A DNA stretch of 29,211 bases from IMG/VR virus record IMGVR_UViG_3300047409_000059, positions 1 to 29,211 of that record; one strand, given 5' to 3'. This stretch comes from a virus. A model generated the notes under the pieces. The model made no database searches and was not told where the DNA came from. It was given only the letters and a program-made list of their open reading frames with translations. Made by a program: the position numbers and the translations under genes. Shown here one piece after another: positions 1-7,012 of this stretch (position 1 is its first letter; each line of letters starts with the position of its first letter).

Positions 1-130
1 CGATCATCATGCCGACCGCTCTGCGCAGTGCGGTGCCGACCGTGCCCGTTGGCTTGACCGCAGCCGACAGCACTACCGGCCCAATGCGCTGGACGATCCC
101 CAAGACCTCGTTGGCTTCGTCGCCGGTCAT
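1..130 (-). CDS. Partial tail-module protein, N-terminus only
   Basis: Only the first 43 codons are in the window; the rest lies beyond position 1. The protein starts MTGDEANEVLGIVQRIGPVV. Its ATG at 130-128 overlaps the stop of the DNA-circularization gene (127-129) in an ATGA arrangement, typical of translationally coupled phage tail genes. The position just downstream of a Mu gpN-like gene suggests a further tail or baseplate protein. The visible stretch is too short to assign a family. Confidence 0.6.
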   Translation of the reverse strand, partial: MTGDEANEVLGIVQRIGPVVLSAAVKPTGTVGTALRRAVGMMI

Positions 131-774
131 GAGATGATCCCCACGCCAAGGTTCGACTGAAACGCAAAGTTGCCATGTCCAAGGTTCTGCTTGACCGCGG
201 ATTTGAGATTGGCGGCGCGATCCCCGGCGTCGGCGCTTCTGTGGACCAGCGCGTAGCCCAGCATTCGTTCCACGCCCTTGTCCGTCAGATGTTCCGGTGG
301 ACCGATCAATTGATCCTCAAGCGCGAAGGCTTTGTCCTCGATCTGGCCTGACGTTGAAATCTGTTGGCGATACTGCGGGTCGCCGTACTCGATGAAGTCC
401 ATCTCGACCGAACAGTAGCCGCCCTTTTCGCGGCTCTCCGTGACGGTGTAGGCCATCACCATTACCTTGATGTCTTCCATCATGTACGGCAGCGGCAATC
501 GCAGTTGGCCGGGGCCATCTTTCTCCAGCGCGTCGATCAATCTGTTCTTCTGATCCCAATACTTCGGCCCGATCAGATAAGCCTGCACGAGAAACCGCTT
601 TGCCTTGCGGCCCATGTCCTCGGCATAGGGCGTGTTGCGCTTCGGGTACTCGTGCATCGCCACGCGGCGACCGCCCTGCCGCGCATCGCTCTCCACATAA
701 AACATCACGCCGCGAAACGCCGCTTCCTGATAGCGGTTGCGCCAAGGGTTCGGGTGCTTGGTCTTGATGCTCAT
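127..774 (-). CDS. DNA circularization N-terminal domain protein (Mu gpN-like)
   Basis: 215 aa. Residues about 8-130 carry the pattern of the DNA_circ_N family found in Mu gpN: an N-terminal PWRNRYQEAAFRGV segment, then FYVES, GGRRVAMHEYP, TPYAEDMGRKAKRF, a 'DALEKDGPGQL' stretch and 'SVEMDFIEYGD' at the end of the domain. In Mu-like phages this protein sits between tape measure and baseplate genes and belongs to the tail/baseplate. The Mu protein was historically named for DNA circulation. Here the protein is shorter than Mu gpN and is probably only the conserved domain plus a short tail. Its start overlaps the tape-measure stop (ATGA at 771-774), so it is coupled to the tape measure. Confidence 0.85.
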   Translation of the reverse strand: MSIKTKHPNPWRNRYQEAAFRGVMFYVESDARQGGRRVAMHEYPKRNTPYAEDMGRKAKRFLVQAYLIGPKYWDQKNRLIDALEKDGPGQLRLPLPYMMEDIKVMVMAYTVTESREKGGYCSVEMDFIEYGDPQYRQQISTSGQIEDKAFALEDQLIGPPEHLTDKGVERMLGYALVHRSADAGDRAANLKSAVKQNLGHGNFAFQSNLGVGIIS

Positions 775-3700
775 ATGCTCAAGGTCTCCCCGGCATCCTC
801 AGTGCGCTGCATCTGCTTGTGCTGCCGAACGACAGGCGGCTGGAATAGCTTGCCCTCGGTCTTCGCTTCTGCGCTGGCCTTGGTGCCGTTGGAGTTGACG
901 TTGACGTTGACCTGACCGTTTGGTGGGGCAGGCGCAACTTGCTGATCAATGCGGCTGGTGTCCTTCACATACGAACTGCCGCCCTCTCGGTCGCCCCTCG
1001 CTCCCGATGGCGTCCCCGCTGGCGCTTGCGCTCCCGATGGGGCAGCGGCCTGCGCGACCTGTGTCGGCGTTTTCCCCTGCTGTTCGGCGTACTGACGCGC
1101 GCCGCCCGCGCGATACATATCGTAGGCTTGATCGAGTTGCTTCTGGCTCATCCACTCCTTGCCAGCTTCCGCCGACTGCATCGTGCGGAAGAACGGCTTC
1201 ATGAAGTTCGGGTCTTTCGCCATCTCCGCAGTGATGACGGTGTTTGGATTGTAACCCGGTACTTGACTGCGGTGATTGCCGCTCCACTTCGTAATCGCGG
1301 AGCCGATGGTCATGCCGACATACTTGCGCGACAGCAAATCCATGTTCGACGCAGCGCCGTGAACCGGCGACGGGAAGCCCGCGATCTTATGACCGCCGCC
1401 GATGACGCCCGTGTCGGTCATCCCGAACCGCTTGGCGTCCTCGCTTGGATACTGTGCGCCGGGATTGTTGTAGCGGATCGGCGCGGGGACGCTCTTGTCC
1501 ATGCGGTCGCGCTGCACGTTCTCCACTGTGCCGCCCTGCCCGCCGCCCTCCGGTCGAGGGATCGAACTGCCGTTCGGTGGAGTGCCGGGAGCTTGCGTGT
1601 TCTGATCGCCGGGATTTGCCGCGACCGTCTCACCGCGACGTGCGGCTGCCGCAGCAACAGCTTCGTCGCCAGCGTAGCGGACATTCATGTTCGCCATGCT
1701 GCGGCGGTAAGCACCCTTCTTGCCGGAATACTGATCCACAATCATCGCGCTGTTGGTTTTTGGATCGTATGTTCCCGGCACGATTTGCATGACGTGCCCG
1801 CCAGTGTCGCCGGTCTTCAACTGCTGGCCCTTGCGCGAGCCGTAGGTTGCGACCTGTGACGTTGCGATCATGCTGCCGAACGGCACGTTGGCTTTGTTGG
1901 CGTCCGCTGCTGTTGCGCCCTGTCCCCACTTATTCCAGTTCGTCGCGACTGCGCCGCCTTCTGGCGGCTTGAAGCCTGCGGACTTCGCATAAGCACCAGC
2001 GACCATGCCGCAGGCGGGGCCGCTCATGCTGTATCCGTTTTGCTGAAACAAAGTCTGAAGCCCAGCTACGTCTCCCTTTCGTCCAAGCTCTCCTGCCTTC
2101 TTCATCGTCGCAGGGTCGATGGTCTTGCCCGCTTGATCATTCAGTGCCGCTGGCGCGCCGCTTTGATTGGCTTCAGGCACGCTACTGTCGCCGCCACCGC
2201 CACCACCACCGTTGGGGCGAGGTGCCGACTGCCCACCAGAGCCGGGACGAGCCGCTGACTGACCACCACCACCGCCGCCACCGCCACCACCACCGCCGAC
2301 CTGTAAGCTACCGCCGCCCGTCAGATCGCCGCCCTGCGGGCCGCCGCCACCGCCGCCGCCGACACCACCGCCCGCCGCTGCGCCAGCGCTGCCGCCGAAC
2401 GACGCGCGCATGAAGCCGCCGCCACCGGGGCCGCCGCCGCCTGCCGCTGCGCCCGTCTCGATGTACGATTTGAAATCCATCAGCGCATCGAAGACGCCGA
2501 TCTTGATGATGCGGCTCGCTGCGCTTTCACTCTGTTCGCCGCCCGCCGCCGCTGGCTGGAAGCCGTCGCTGTAGGCCACCGGCTTGATGTTGCTGTTCAG
2601 ACCGGACTGCTTGCCAAGGTTCTTGAATTGCTCCGGTGTCAGATCGCCGCCAGCGGCAGGACCACCCATCAGCTTCTCAAGCTCTTCCGGCGACATGCGC
2701 GGGAAGCTCTGCATGCCGGGAGGTGCAGGACGATTGGACGCCGCGCGCCGACGCTCCTCTTCCTCCGCAGCCTTGCGCGCCCTCGCCGCCTCTTCGCCGA
2801 CGCGGCGCATCTCCTCTGCGGCTTTGATTTGAGCGGCACGCTCTTCCACCGATGGACCCGTGGGAGCCGCAACAGGAACGCCGCCTGCACCAGTGAACGC
2901 CGACTGACGGTCGGAGATGCCCTGCGCCGCACGCTCTGCAATCGCCTTGTCGCGAAGCTCCTTCTCCTTCGCAGCGGCGGCGCGAGCCTCTTCGTCGGCG
3001 ATGATCTTCTCGCGCTGTGCCGCCGTCGCCTGTGGAACGGGCACGGGCGCTGCCGGTGCTTCGCCTTCGCGCTCCTTGCGCTCTGCAATTTCCTTCTCGA
3101 CCTGTGCGCGCTGCTTGCTGCCCGGTCGCGTGGCGTCGAGGCGCTTCTTGTCGTTGGCCTCGTCTTCCTTGCGGCGCTGTTCCTTCCAGCCGAACGGATC
3201 GAACTTGTCGAGGCCGACAGCGCGGTTGATCGCGCCAACCGCCTTGCCCATCGGATCGCCCTTGCCGATCCAGCCCTCGACCCAATCATCAATCTTGTTG
3301 AGCATCCCCAAGAACTTGGTGACGTCATCCATTTCCTTGCTGACGAACGGAAACAGTTTCACGCCAGCCTTGGTCGAAAGCTCATCCCACTTGTCGCCCA
3401 TCGCGATCAGGGACTTCTGGTACTCCTTCGCCGCCTGTTCCATTTCAGGCGTGATGATCTTCTTGGTCGCCATCGTGTCGGCGAATTCATCGTAGGACAG
3501 GCGCGCAGCATCAGCGCCCAACCCGATCATCTCAAAGAAGCGCCGCGCCTTCATGCCGGATGGATCGCTCTCCATCAGCACTTCTTTGAAGTCGAACGCC
3601 TCCTTCATCTTGTCGAGTTGATTGGTCGCAGCGTTGATGCGCGCCAGCACAGGACCGGCACCCATCGCAACCATCTGGCCGCGAAGCTCTCCAATGCGCA

Positions 3701-4157
3701 TGGAGAAGTCTTCGGTGTTGCGCTTGAAATTCGTCAGCCCTTGCAGCATCGCTTCCGGCGCGATGCCTGCCTTCTGCGCTTCGGTCGCGAACGCCTTCAG
3801 CGCCGACGTGGAAAGGCCAAGCTCCTTGCTGTCATTACTGAGCTTGATGATTTTGGTGGAGAGTTCACCAAGCCCGCTGACCAGCTTGTAGCCAGCGGCA
3901 GCGACGATGCCGAAGCCAGCGGCGGCACCAAGACCAGCCGCACCAATGCCGCTCAGTCCGGTCGCAGCACCAGCGATGTCGCCGCCGACCGCCTTGATGG
4001 TCTTGCCAAGTGCGGCCCAGCCCTGCGCCGACTGTTGCGCGCCGCGACCGCCCTTCGCTTGGACAATGCCAATCTCGCGACCGATGGCGCGGATATTCGC
4101 CAGCGCCTCTTCGGAGACGACCGTCGCTCTTAGTCGGAGGACTTCTTCGTTGGCCAT
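771..4157 (-). CDS. Tail tape measure protein with C-terminal wall-acting domains
   Basis: 1128 aa, the longest protein in the window, directly after the tail chaperone as expected for a tape measure. The N-terminal part is helical and alanine/lysine rich with a Gly/Ala hydrophobic segment (about residues 55-95). A long K/E/R/A coiled-coil-like section follows (about 330-480), then a Gly/Pro/Ser low-complexity section (about 560-690) containing a run of 12 glycines. Two folded-looking regions end the protein. One, about residues 700-850, has an ACGM cysteine and a later GGHVMQ histidine, reminiscent of cysteine peptidases. The other, about 885-1060, begins RYNNPGAQYP and has GGGHKIAGFPS, like muramidase or transglycosylase-type domains seen in phage tail proteins. 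Such domains would help the tail open the cell wall. The tape-measure call is firm by size and position; the enzyme calls are tentative. Confidence 0.85.
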   Translation of the reverse strand: MANEEVLRLRATVVSEEALANIRAIGREIGIVQAKGGRGAQQSAQGWAALGKTIKAVGGDIAGAATGLSGIGAAGLGAAAGFGIVAAAGYKLVSGLGELSTKIIKLSNDSKELGLSTSALKAFATEAQKAGIAPEAMLQGLTNFKRNTEDFSMRIGELRGQMVAMGAGPVLARINAATNQLDKMKEAFDFKEVLMESDPSGMKARRFFEMIGLGADAARLSYDEFADTMATKKIITPEMEQAAKEYQKSLIAMGDKWDELSTKAGVKLFPFVSKEMDDVTKFLGMLNKIDDWVEGWIGKGDPMGKAVGAINRAVGLDKFDPFGWKEQRRKEDEANDKKRLDATRPGSKQRAQVEKEIAERKEREGEAPAAPVPVPQATAAQREKIIADEEARAAAAKEKELRDKAIAERAAQGISDRQSAFTGAGGVPVAAPTGPSVEERAAQIKAAEEMRRVGEEAARARKAAEEEERRRAASNRPAPPGMQSFPRMSPEELEKLMGGPAAGGDLTPEQFKNLGKQSGLNSNIKPVAYSDGFQPAAAGGEQSESAASRIIKIGVFDALMDFKSYIETGAAAGGGGPGGGGFMRASFGGSAGAAAGGGVGGGGGGGPQGGDLTGGGSLQVGGGGGGGGGGGGQSAARPGSGGQSAPRPNGGGGGGGDSSVPEANQSGAPAALNDQAGKTIDPATMKKAGELGRKGDVAGLQTLFQQNGYSMSGPACGMVAGAYAKSAGFKPPEGGAVATNWNKWGQGATAADANKANVPFGSMIATSQVATYGSRKGQQLKTGDTGGHVMQIVPGTYDPKTNSAMIVDQYSGKKGAYRRSMANMNVRYAGDEAVAAAAARRGETVAANPGDQNTQAPGTPPNGSSIPRPEGGGQGGTVENVQRDRMDKSVPAPIRYNNPGAQYPSEDAKRFGMTDTGVIGGGHKIAGFPSPVHGAASNMDLLSRKYVGMTIGSAITKWSGNHRSQVPGYNPNTVITAEMAKDPNFMKPFFRTMQSAEAGKEWMSQKQLDQAYDMYRAGGARQYAEQQGKTPTQVAQAAAPSGAQAPAGTPSGARGDREGGSSYVKDTSRIDQQVAPAPPNGQVNVNVNSNGTKASAEAKTEGKLFQPPVVRQHKQMQRTEDAGETLSI

Positions 4158-4167
4158 CGCAGCGCCT

Positions 4168-4359
4168 TCAGTGCGGTCGCTGCGCCTCTGCCGTTGCGAG
4201 CAACCGATCTACCCAAACCATATGCCTCGCGACATCGCTGACCGGACGCTTCAGAAATTCTTCTGGGACTTGCCCGAAGAACCGCGCAAGACGATAGCAA
4301 TTCAGTATTGCATCGCCTGTGCGTCCGGTACGAAAAAACCCATGAGTGCGTGCGCGCAA
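4168..4359 (-). CDS. Frameshift extension of tail assembly chaperone (GT-type)
   Basis: This reading frame lies -1 relative to the chaperone gene and overlaps its last 58 nt. It is probably not translated from its own ATG. A -1 slip at 4332-4338 would join chaperone residues 1-111 to the 54 residues starting RTGRTGDAILNCYRLARFFG and ending at the stop 4168-4170. The product would be a 165-aa fusion. The layout is that of lambda G/GT and Mu/P2-type chaperone pairs, where the long form links the tape measure to the tube protein. The extension ends 10 nt before the tape-measure start. Confidence 0.7.
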   Translation of the reverse strand: MRARTHGFFRTGRTGDAILNCYRLARFFGQVPEEFLKRPVSDVARHMVWVDRLLATAEAQRPH

Positions 4360-4664
4360 GTCGAGAAGTCTTTCGCCCTCATTGCCTTGATCGTTGAAGG
4401 CGGAACCGCCGCCAGCGTGGACATCACGTTGCCCATGATTTCAGGGTTCGGTGTCACCACGCCCGTTGACCAGTCGATGTTGACCGGCCAGCGCTCTCCG
4501 ATCATCAGCATGTCGCCGCCTGTCGGCTCGCGGAAAGTCAGTGACTTGACCATCTCTCCGTTCGCCATCACCGGCTTCTTTAGGTTGATCACGATGTCCG
4601 TTGTCTCAGCCGGTGAAGCCGCCGCTTCCACAGGCTCAAGTTTCTTCGCTGCTTCGCCCGCCAT
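4302..4664 (-). CDS. Tail assembly chaperone (Mu gp41 / TAC_7 type)
   Basis: 120 aa, between tail tube and tape measure genes, the invariable place of tail assembly chaperones. The N-terminus is Ala/Glu rich. The core 'TDIVINLKKPVMANGEMVKSL' followed by TFREPTGGDM resembles the Mu gp41/P2 gpE-like chaperone family: a beta strand with a 'LREPT.GD' type motif. The C-terminus ends ALMGFFVPDAQAMQY in zero frame. The codons for MGFF form a classic slippery site, so ribosomes should also make the longer fusion. The chaperone is not expected in the mature virion. Confidence 0.8.
   Translation of the reverse strand: MAGEAAKKLEPVEAAASPAETTDIVINLKKPVMANGEMVKSLTFREPTGGDMLMIGERWPVNIDWSTGVVTPNPEIMGNVMSTLAAVPPSTIKAMRAKDFSTCAHALMGFFVPDAQAMQY
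4332..4341 (-). promoter_or_regulatory. Slippery sequence for programmed -1 frameshift
   Basis: On the coding strand the sequence is GGGTTTTTTC, read in zero frame as ATG GGT TTT TTC. It contains two overlapping X-XXY-YYZ heptamers, G-GGT-TTT and T-TTT-TTC. The second is one of the strongest bacterial slip sites. The open frame reached after the slip is the -1 frame and runs 54 codons, ending just before the tape measure start. Confidence 0.75.
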
Positions 4665-4678
4665 CTCACATCGCTCCG

Positions 4679-5041
4679 TTAGATTTCGTCGCCGTCAACG
4701 CCTTCGAAGCGCACGCGGAACTGACCGTCGCTGGTGTTGATTTCGACCGGACCTTTGTGCCACGCATTGCGCAGGACATAGGTGCGACCGTTCACAAGCT
4801 CTGCGGTGATCGTCGCGTCGGTGATAGCTTCAAGAAATTCCGTGCTGACTTCCGGCAGCGTCGAGATGTCACCTTCGATGTACGGCACGCGCGGCAATTC
4901 CTGATAGCCGTGGACGTAGTCCTGACCGGCGATGCCGTTGCGCTCGACCGCAGTGATCGAAACGGTGAGGCTTCCCTTCAGCGGATACATCTGACCATCG
5001 ACCTTGAGAAAGGCGGTGCCAGCGATTGGCCCTTGCGGCAT
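4679..5041 (-). CDS. Tail tube protein (Mu gpM-like)
   Basis: 120 aa, starting MPQGPIAGTAFLKVDGQMYP. The GTAFLKVDG opening, the 'L.GSLTVS' strand, the GQDYVHGYQE segment and the C-terminal VRFEGVDGDEI fit the Mu gpM tail-tube family, whose members are close to this length. The protein forms the inner tube of a contractile tail. The gene lies immediately upstream of the chaperone pair, the usual order tube, chaperone, tape measure. Translation starts after AGGAG 8 nt upstream, and this ribosome-binding site falls inside a predicted hairpin (5048-5083). Confidence 0.85.
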   Translation of the reverse strand: MPQGPIAGTAFLKVDGQMYPLKGSLTVSITAVERNGIAGQDYVHGYQELPRVPYIEGDISTLPEVSTEFLEAITDATITAELVNGRTYVLRNAWHKGPVEINTSDGQFRVRFEGVDGDEI

Positions 5042-5047
5042 GACGTT

Positions 5048-5083
5048 CTCTCCTGTTGCTCAAAAAAGTGAGGTGCAGGAGAG
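5048..5083 (-). promoter_or_regulatory. Hairpin enclosing the tail-tube ribosome-binding site
   Basis: CTCTCCTG (5048-5055) and CAGGAGAG (5076-5083) are perfect 8-bp inverted repeats. Inside them, CTC and GAG can add three more pairs around an AAAAAAGT loop. On the transcript of the minus strand the second arm contains AGGAG, the Shine-Dalgarno sequence of the tube gene, so folding would hide it. This may hold down translation of the tube gene or tie it to upstream ribosomes. Confidence 0.5.
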
Positions 5084-5120
5084 TGTTGCGCTGCCTTGGA
5101 ACCGCGCGCAATGGCCGGTG

Positions 5121-5687
5121 TCACTCGACGTTCGTGATGATCGCTGCCGCGTTGGCCGATGCCGGTCTGTCAACCTTCACGCGACCACGGAAGAAACCTT
5201 TCGGCAAAACCCACTGCAAGAACGTCGCGTCCGGATATAGCTCCTCGATGCAGTCCTCCACACGGCGGTGCCGCGCCATCAGCGCGTCGGCATTTTTCTC
5301 AAATCGCTCCCAGACGAAGCCCGCCATGCCGCCGCCGATCACCATTGCGCTCGTGTTGTACTTGCCGACCACGCCGCAGATGGCGAACTCGCCGGGCACA
5401 TCCGCCAGTGGAGTGACGTCGGAAATAACGGTGACGCCCAGATCGAGGTGAATAACTTTTTTTCGCTCGCGCCACAGCGGTTCGAAAAGAAGCATCTTCA
5501 CCCACTGCCCCGTCAGGCCGACCTCGCCGACATCAACGAACGTCACGCCCTCGCATTGCTCTGGCTGATCAGTCAGGCAAACCATCGTGTACGGTCGCAG
5601 CATGTGACGCGCGACCGTGTTGCGCAGCGTGATGACGTCCTCAATGGGATGGATTGTCCTGACGCAAGCGACGATCAGGTCAACCAT
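5121..5687 (-). CDS. Glycosyltransferase-like protein (GT-A fold candidate)
   Basis: 188 aa. The N-terminus MVDLIVACVR begins like a Rossmann strand. The stretch KVIHLDLGVTVISDVTPL (about residues 77-94) resembles the metal/sugar-nucleotide segment of family-8-like glycosyltransferases, usually LDxDxxV. Here the second Asp is replaced by Gly, so activity is uncertain. QWVKMLLFEPL and the later DATFLQWVLP also fit that fold. It stands with an MptE-like gene in a block between sheath and tube genes and is probably cargo rather than virion structure. Possible roles are decoration of phage protein or of the host surface. Its start overlaps the small membrane peptide gene. Confidence 0.55.
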   Translation of the reverse strand: MVDLIVACVRTIHPIEDVITLRNTVARHMLRPYTMVCLTDQPEQCEGVTFVDVGEVGLTGQWVKMLLFEPLWRERKKVIHLDLGVTVISDVTPLADVPGEFAICGVVGKYNTSAMVIGGGMAGFVWERFEKNADALMARHRRVEDCIEELYPDATFLQWVLPKGFFRGRVKVDRPASANAAAIITNVE

Positions 5688-5787
5688 CGCGCAAGTCCCT
5701 GCCGCCGACGCGGGAGATAGAGAGCGCAGCGATGGTGATGGCTGTGCCGAAGAGTGATCCGAAAGAGAACCACATGAGCGCGTTCAT
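5680..5787 (-). CDS. Small membrane peptide, 35 aa
   Basis: This short gene starts MNALMWFSFG and contains one hydrophobic segment, FGSLFGTAITIAALSIS, followed by a basic, polar tail (RVGGRDLRDG). It fits exactly between its neighbours: the ATG (5787-5785) lies 3 nt after the stop of the MptE-like gene, and its stop overlaps the start of the glycosyltransferase gene. GGG lies upstream at a usable distance. A single-pass inner-membrane peptide is the simplest reading. No family recognised. Confidence 0.5.
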   Translation of the reverse strand: MNALMWFSFGSLFGTAITIAALSISRVGGRDLRDG

Positions 5788-5790
5788 GGA

Positions 5791-6420
5791 TCAGCCCTCT
5801 CTGTGAAGCAGGCTCACTCCGTCATCCAGCGTGGTCTTTTGAAAACAGGCGATGGCCGATTTCGGGCAAGCGTTGACGACGTTGATGCCGCGCTGGGTGA
5901 GATACGGCACATAGACTTCGAAGTGCCGCGCCCATTTCTTCCAGTTGATCAAGCTCTGTTCGCGGCGCTTCTGATCCTTCTCGACCTCGCCGTCATAGTC
6001 GAAGCCGAACAGGATGATTTGCTTGGCTCTCTTGTGGATGCAAATCTGCATCGCGCCGAAGCCGGATGTCCCGCCGCCGTAAATCTCGCTCGGATCGTTT
6101 GACAGTTGCTGCCCCTCCCGACGCTTGAGGAGGGTGACGTTCTTTGATGGCGATGGCTCCACCGACTGATCTTCAGGCATCGCCCAATAGACGCGGCTCT
6201 GAACTTCACCCAGCCTCTCGCGCCACTCCGTATAGCGCAGCATGTCCAGCCCGAACCCGGCATCGGCCCACGGGATGTTGAAGATCGCTCCCTTGACTGC
6301 GAGAACATGCGCGCCGCGCAGTCGCTCAAAGTCGAAGCCGACAAGCGAAGGCCCGCCGCCGACTATGGCAACGGGCCTGTCGTCCCAGAATGGTTTCGTT
6401 ATTTTACCGTAGACATCCAT
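5791..6420 (-). CDS. MptE-like / DUF115-like phage protein
   Basis: 209 aa. The N-terminal VAIVGGGPSLVGFDFERLRG (residues 17-36) is the nucleotide-binding-like loop of the DUF115/MptE-like superfamily, often found in glycan-related and phage proteins. SGFGAMQICIHKRAKQIILF and GFDYDGEVEK (about 120-150) match the second conserved region: a helix, a hydrophobic strand and a GFDY/D acidic loop. The C-terminus ends in a segment like 'GINVVNACPKSAI'. The partner gene two positions downstream looks like a glycosyltransferase, suggesting a joint role in sugar transfer or surface change. Substrate unknown. Confidence 0.55.
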   Translation of the reverse strand: MDVYGKITKPFWDDRPVAIVGGGPSLVGFDFERLRGAHVLAVKGAIFNIPWADAGFGLDMLRYTEWRERLGEVQSRVYWAMPEDQSVEPSPSKNVTLLKRREGQQLSNDPSEIYGGGTSGFGAMQICIHKRAKQIILFGFDYDGEVEKDQKRREQSLINWKKWARHFEVYVPYLTQRGINVVNACPKSAIACFQKTTLDDGVSLLHREG

Positions 6421-6443
6421 CGCGTTCCCGCCATTGCGAAGTG

Positions 6444-6467
6444 GCCGCGCACCCGCCAGTGCGCGGC
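6444..6467 (-). repeat. Intergenic stem-loop after the Pro/Gly-rich gene
   Basis: GCCGCGCAC (6444-6452) and GTGCGCGGC (6459-6467) form a perfect 9-bp stem with a 6-nt loop. It lies between the stop of the Pro/Gly-rich gene (6475) and the next start (6420). No T-tract follows on the coding strand, so it is not a standard intrinsic terminator. It may be an attenuator, processing or mRNA-stabilising element. Confidence 0.5.
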
Positions 6468-6474
6468 GCTCTCA

Positions 6475-6936
6475 TTACGATTTGGGCTGTGCTGTCGGCG
6501 GCAGACCCTGATCCGGTTGGCCGGGGACCGGCTGACCGGAAGCGTGATCGGGCGGACCACCCGGCAGACCCTGATCGGGACGCTGCGAGGGATCGACCGC
6601 CTTGCCGTGCCACTCCGTGGTGTTCGGCAGACGCCAAAGAACGACCAGCTTGTCCTTCATGGGCGGCGGCACGTTGGGCGGCAGAATGCCGGGAGGAAGC
6701 GGCAGGCTGTTGTCGGGATGTCCCGGCGACCACGGCAGGCTGTTGTCGGGATGACCGCCAGCGGAGCCGGGCGGACGATTGCCGGGGTGGCCGTAACCGG
6801 GCAGACCCTGATCCGGATGACCGTAGCCGGGAAGACCCTGATCGGGACGCGGTCCACCAGCGATGTTGCCGAAGCCGGGATCGACGCTGCCGACCTCTGC
6901 GACGACGTATGCAAGAACGAATTTACCCTGTGACAT
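6475..6936 (-). CDS. Pro/Gly-rich repeat protein
   Basis: 153 aa. The N-terminus MSQGKFVLAYVVAEVGSVDP and a middle segment MKDKLVVLWRLPNTTEWHGK look folded. The rest is built from degenerate six-residue units: PDQGLP four times and PDNSLP twice, separated by Gly-Tyr, Gly-His-Pro or Arg-Pro-Pro spacers. Matching DNA repeats are visible as cagaccctgatc at four places and caggctgttgtcgggatg twice. GGAGG stands 5 nt upstream of the ATG, a strong ribosome-binding site. The gene is flanked on both sides by stem-loops (6444-6467 and 6976-7000), as if it were a separate expression unit. Possibly an elastic linker or a surface-decorating protein; no function assigned. Confidence 0.65.
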   Translation of the reverse strand: MSQGKFVLAYVVAEVGSVDPGFGNIAGGPRPDQGLPGYGHPDQGLPGYGHPGNRPPGSAGGHPDNSLPWSPGHPDNSLPLPPGILPPNVPPPMKDKLVVLWRLPNTTEWHGKAVDPSQRPDQGLPGGPPDHASGQPVPGQPDQGLPPTAQPKS

Positions 6937-6975
6937 ATTTCCTCCGTTTGGTTTGAAGACGAAACGGGGACAGTA

Positions 6976-7000
6976 CCACGCGCCCGTGACAGGCGCGTGG
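6976..7000 (-). repeat. Intergenic stem-loop after the sheath gene
   Basis: CCACGCGCC (6976-6984) and GGCGCGTGG (6992-7000) make a perfect 9-bp stem with a 7-nt loop, 13 nt past the sheath stop. The coding strand after it has no T-run, so an intrinsic terminator is unlikely. A partial attenuator or mRNA 3'-end stabiliser for the abundant sheath message is plausible. Confidence 0.5.
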
Positions 7001-7012
7001 GTGTCTTTCCGC

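Noticed and set aside
939-4133. Long plus-strand open frames (306 and 501 codons) opposite the tape measure gene
   Set aside because: They are antisense to a well-supported tape measure, are rich in Arg/His/Ala as expected from reverse reading of GC-rich genes, and lack recognisable motifs or ribosome-binding sites.
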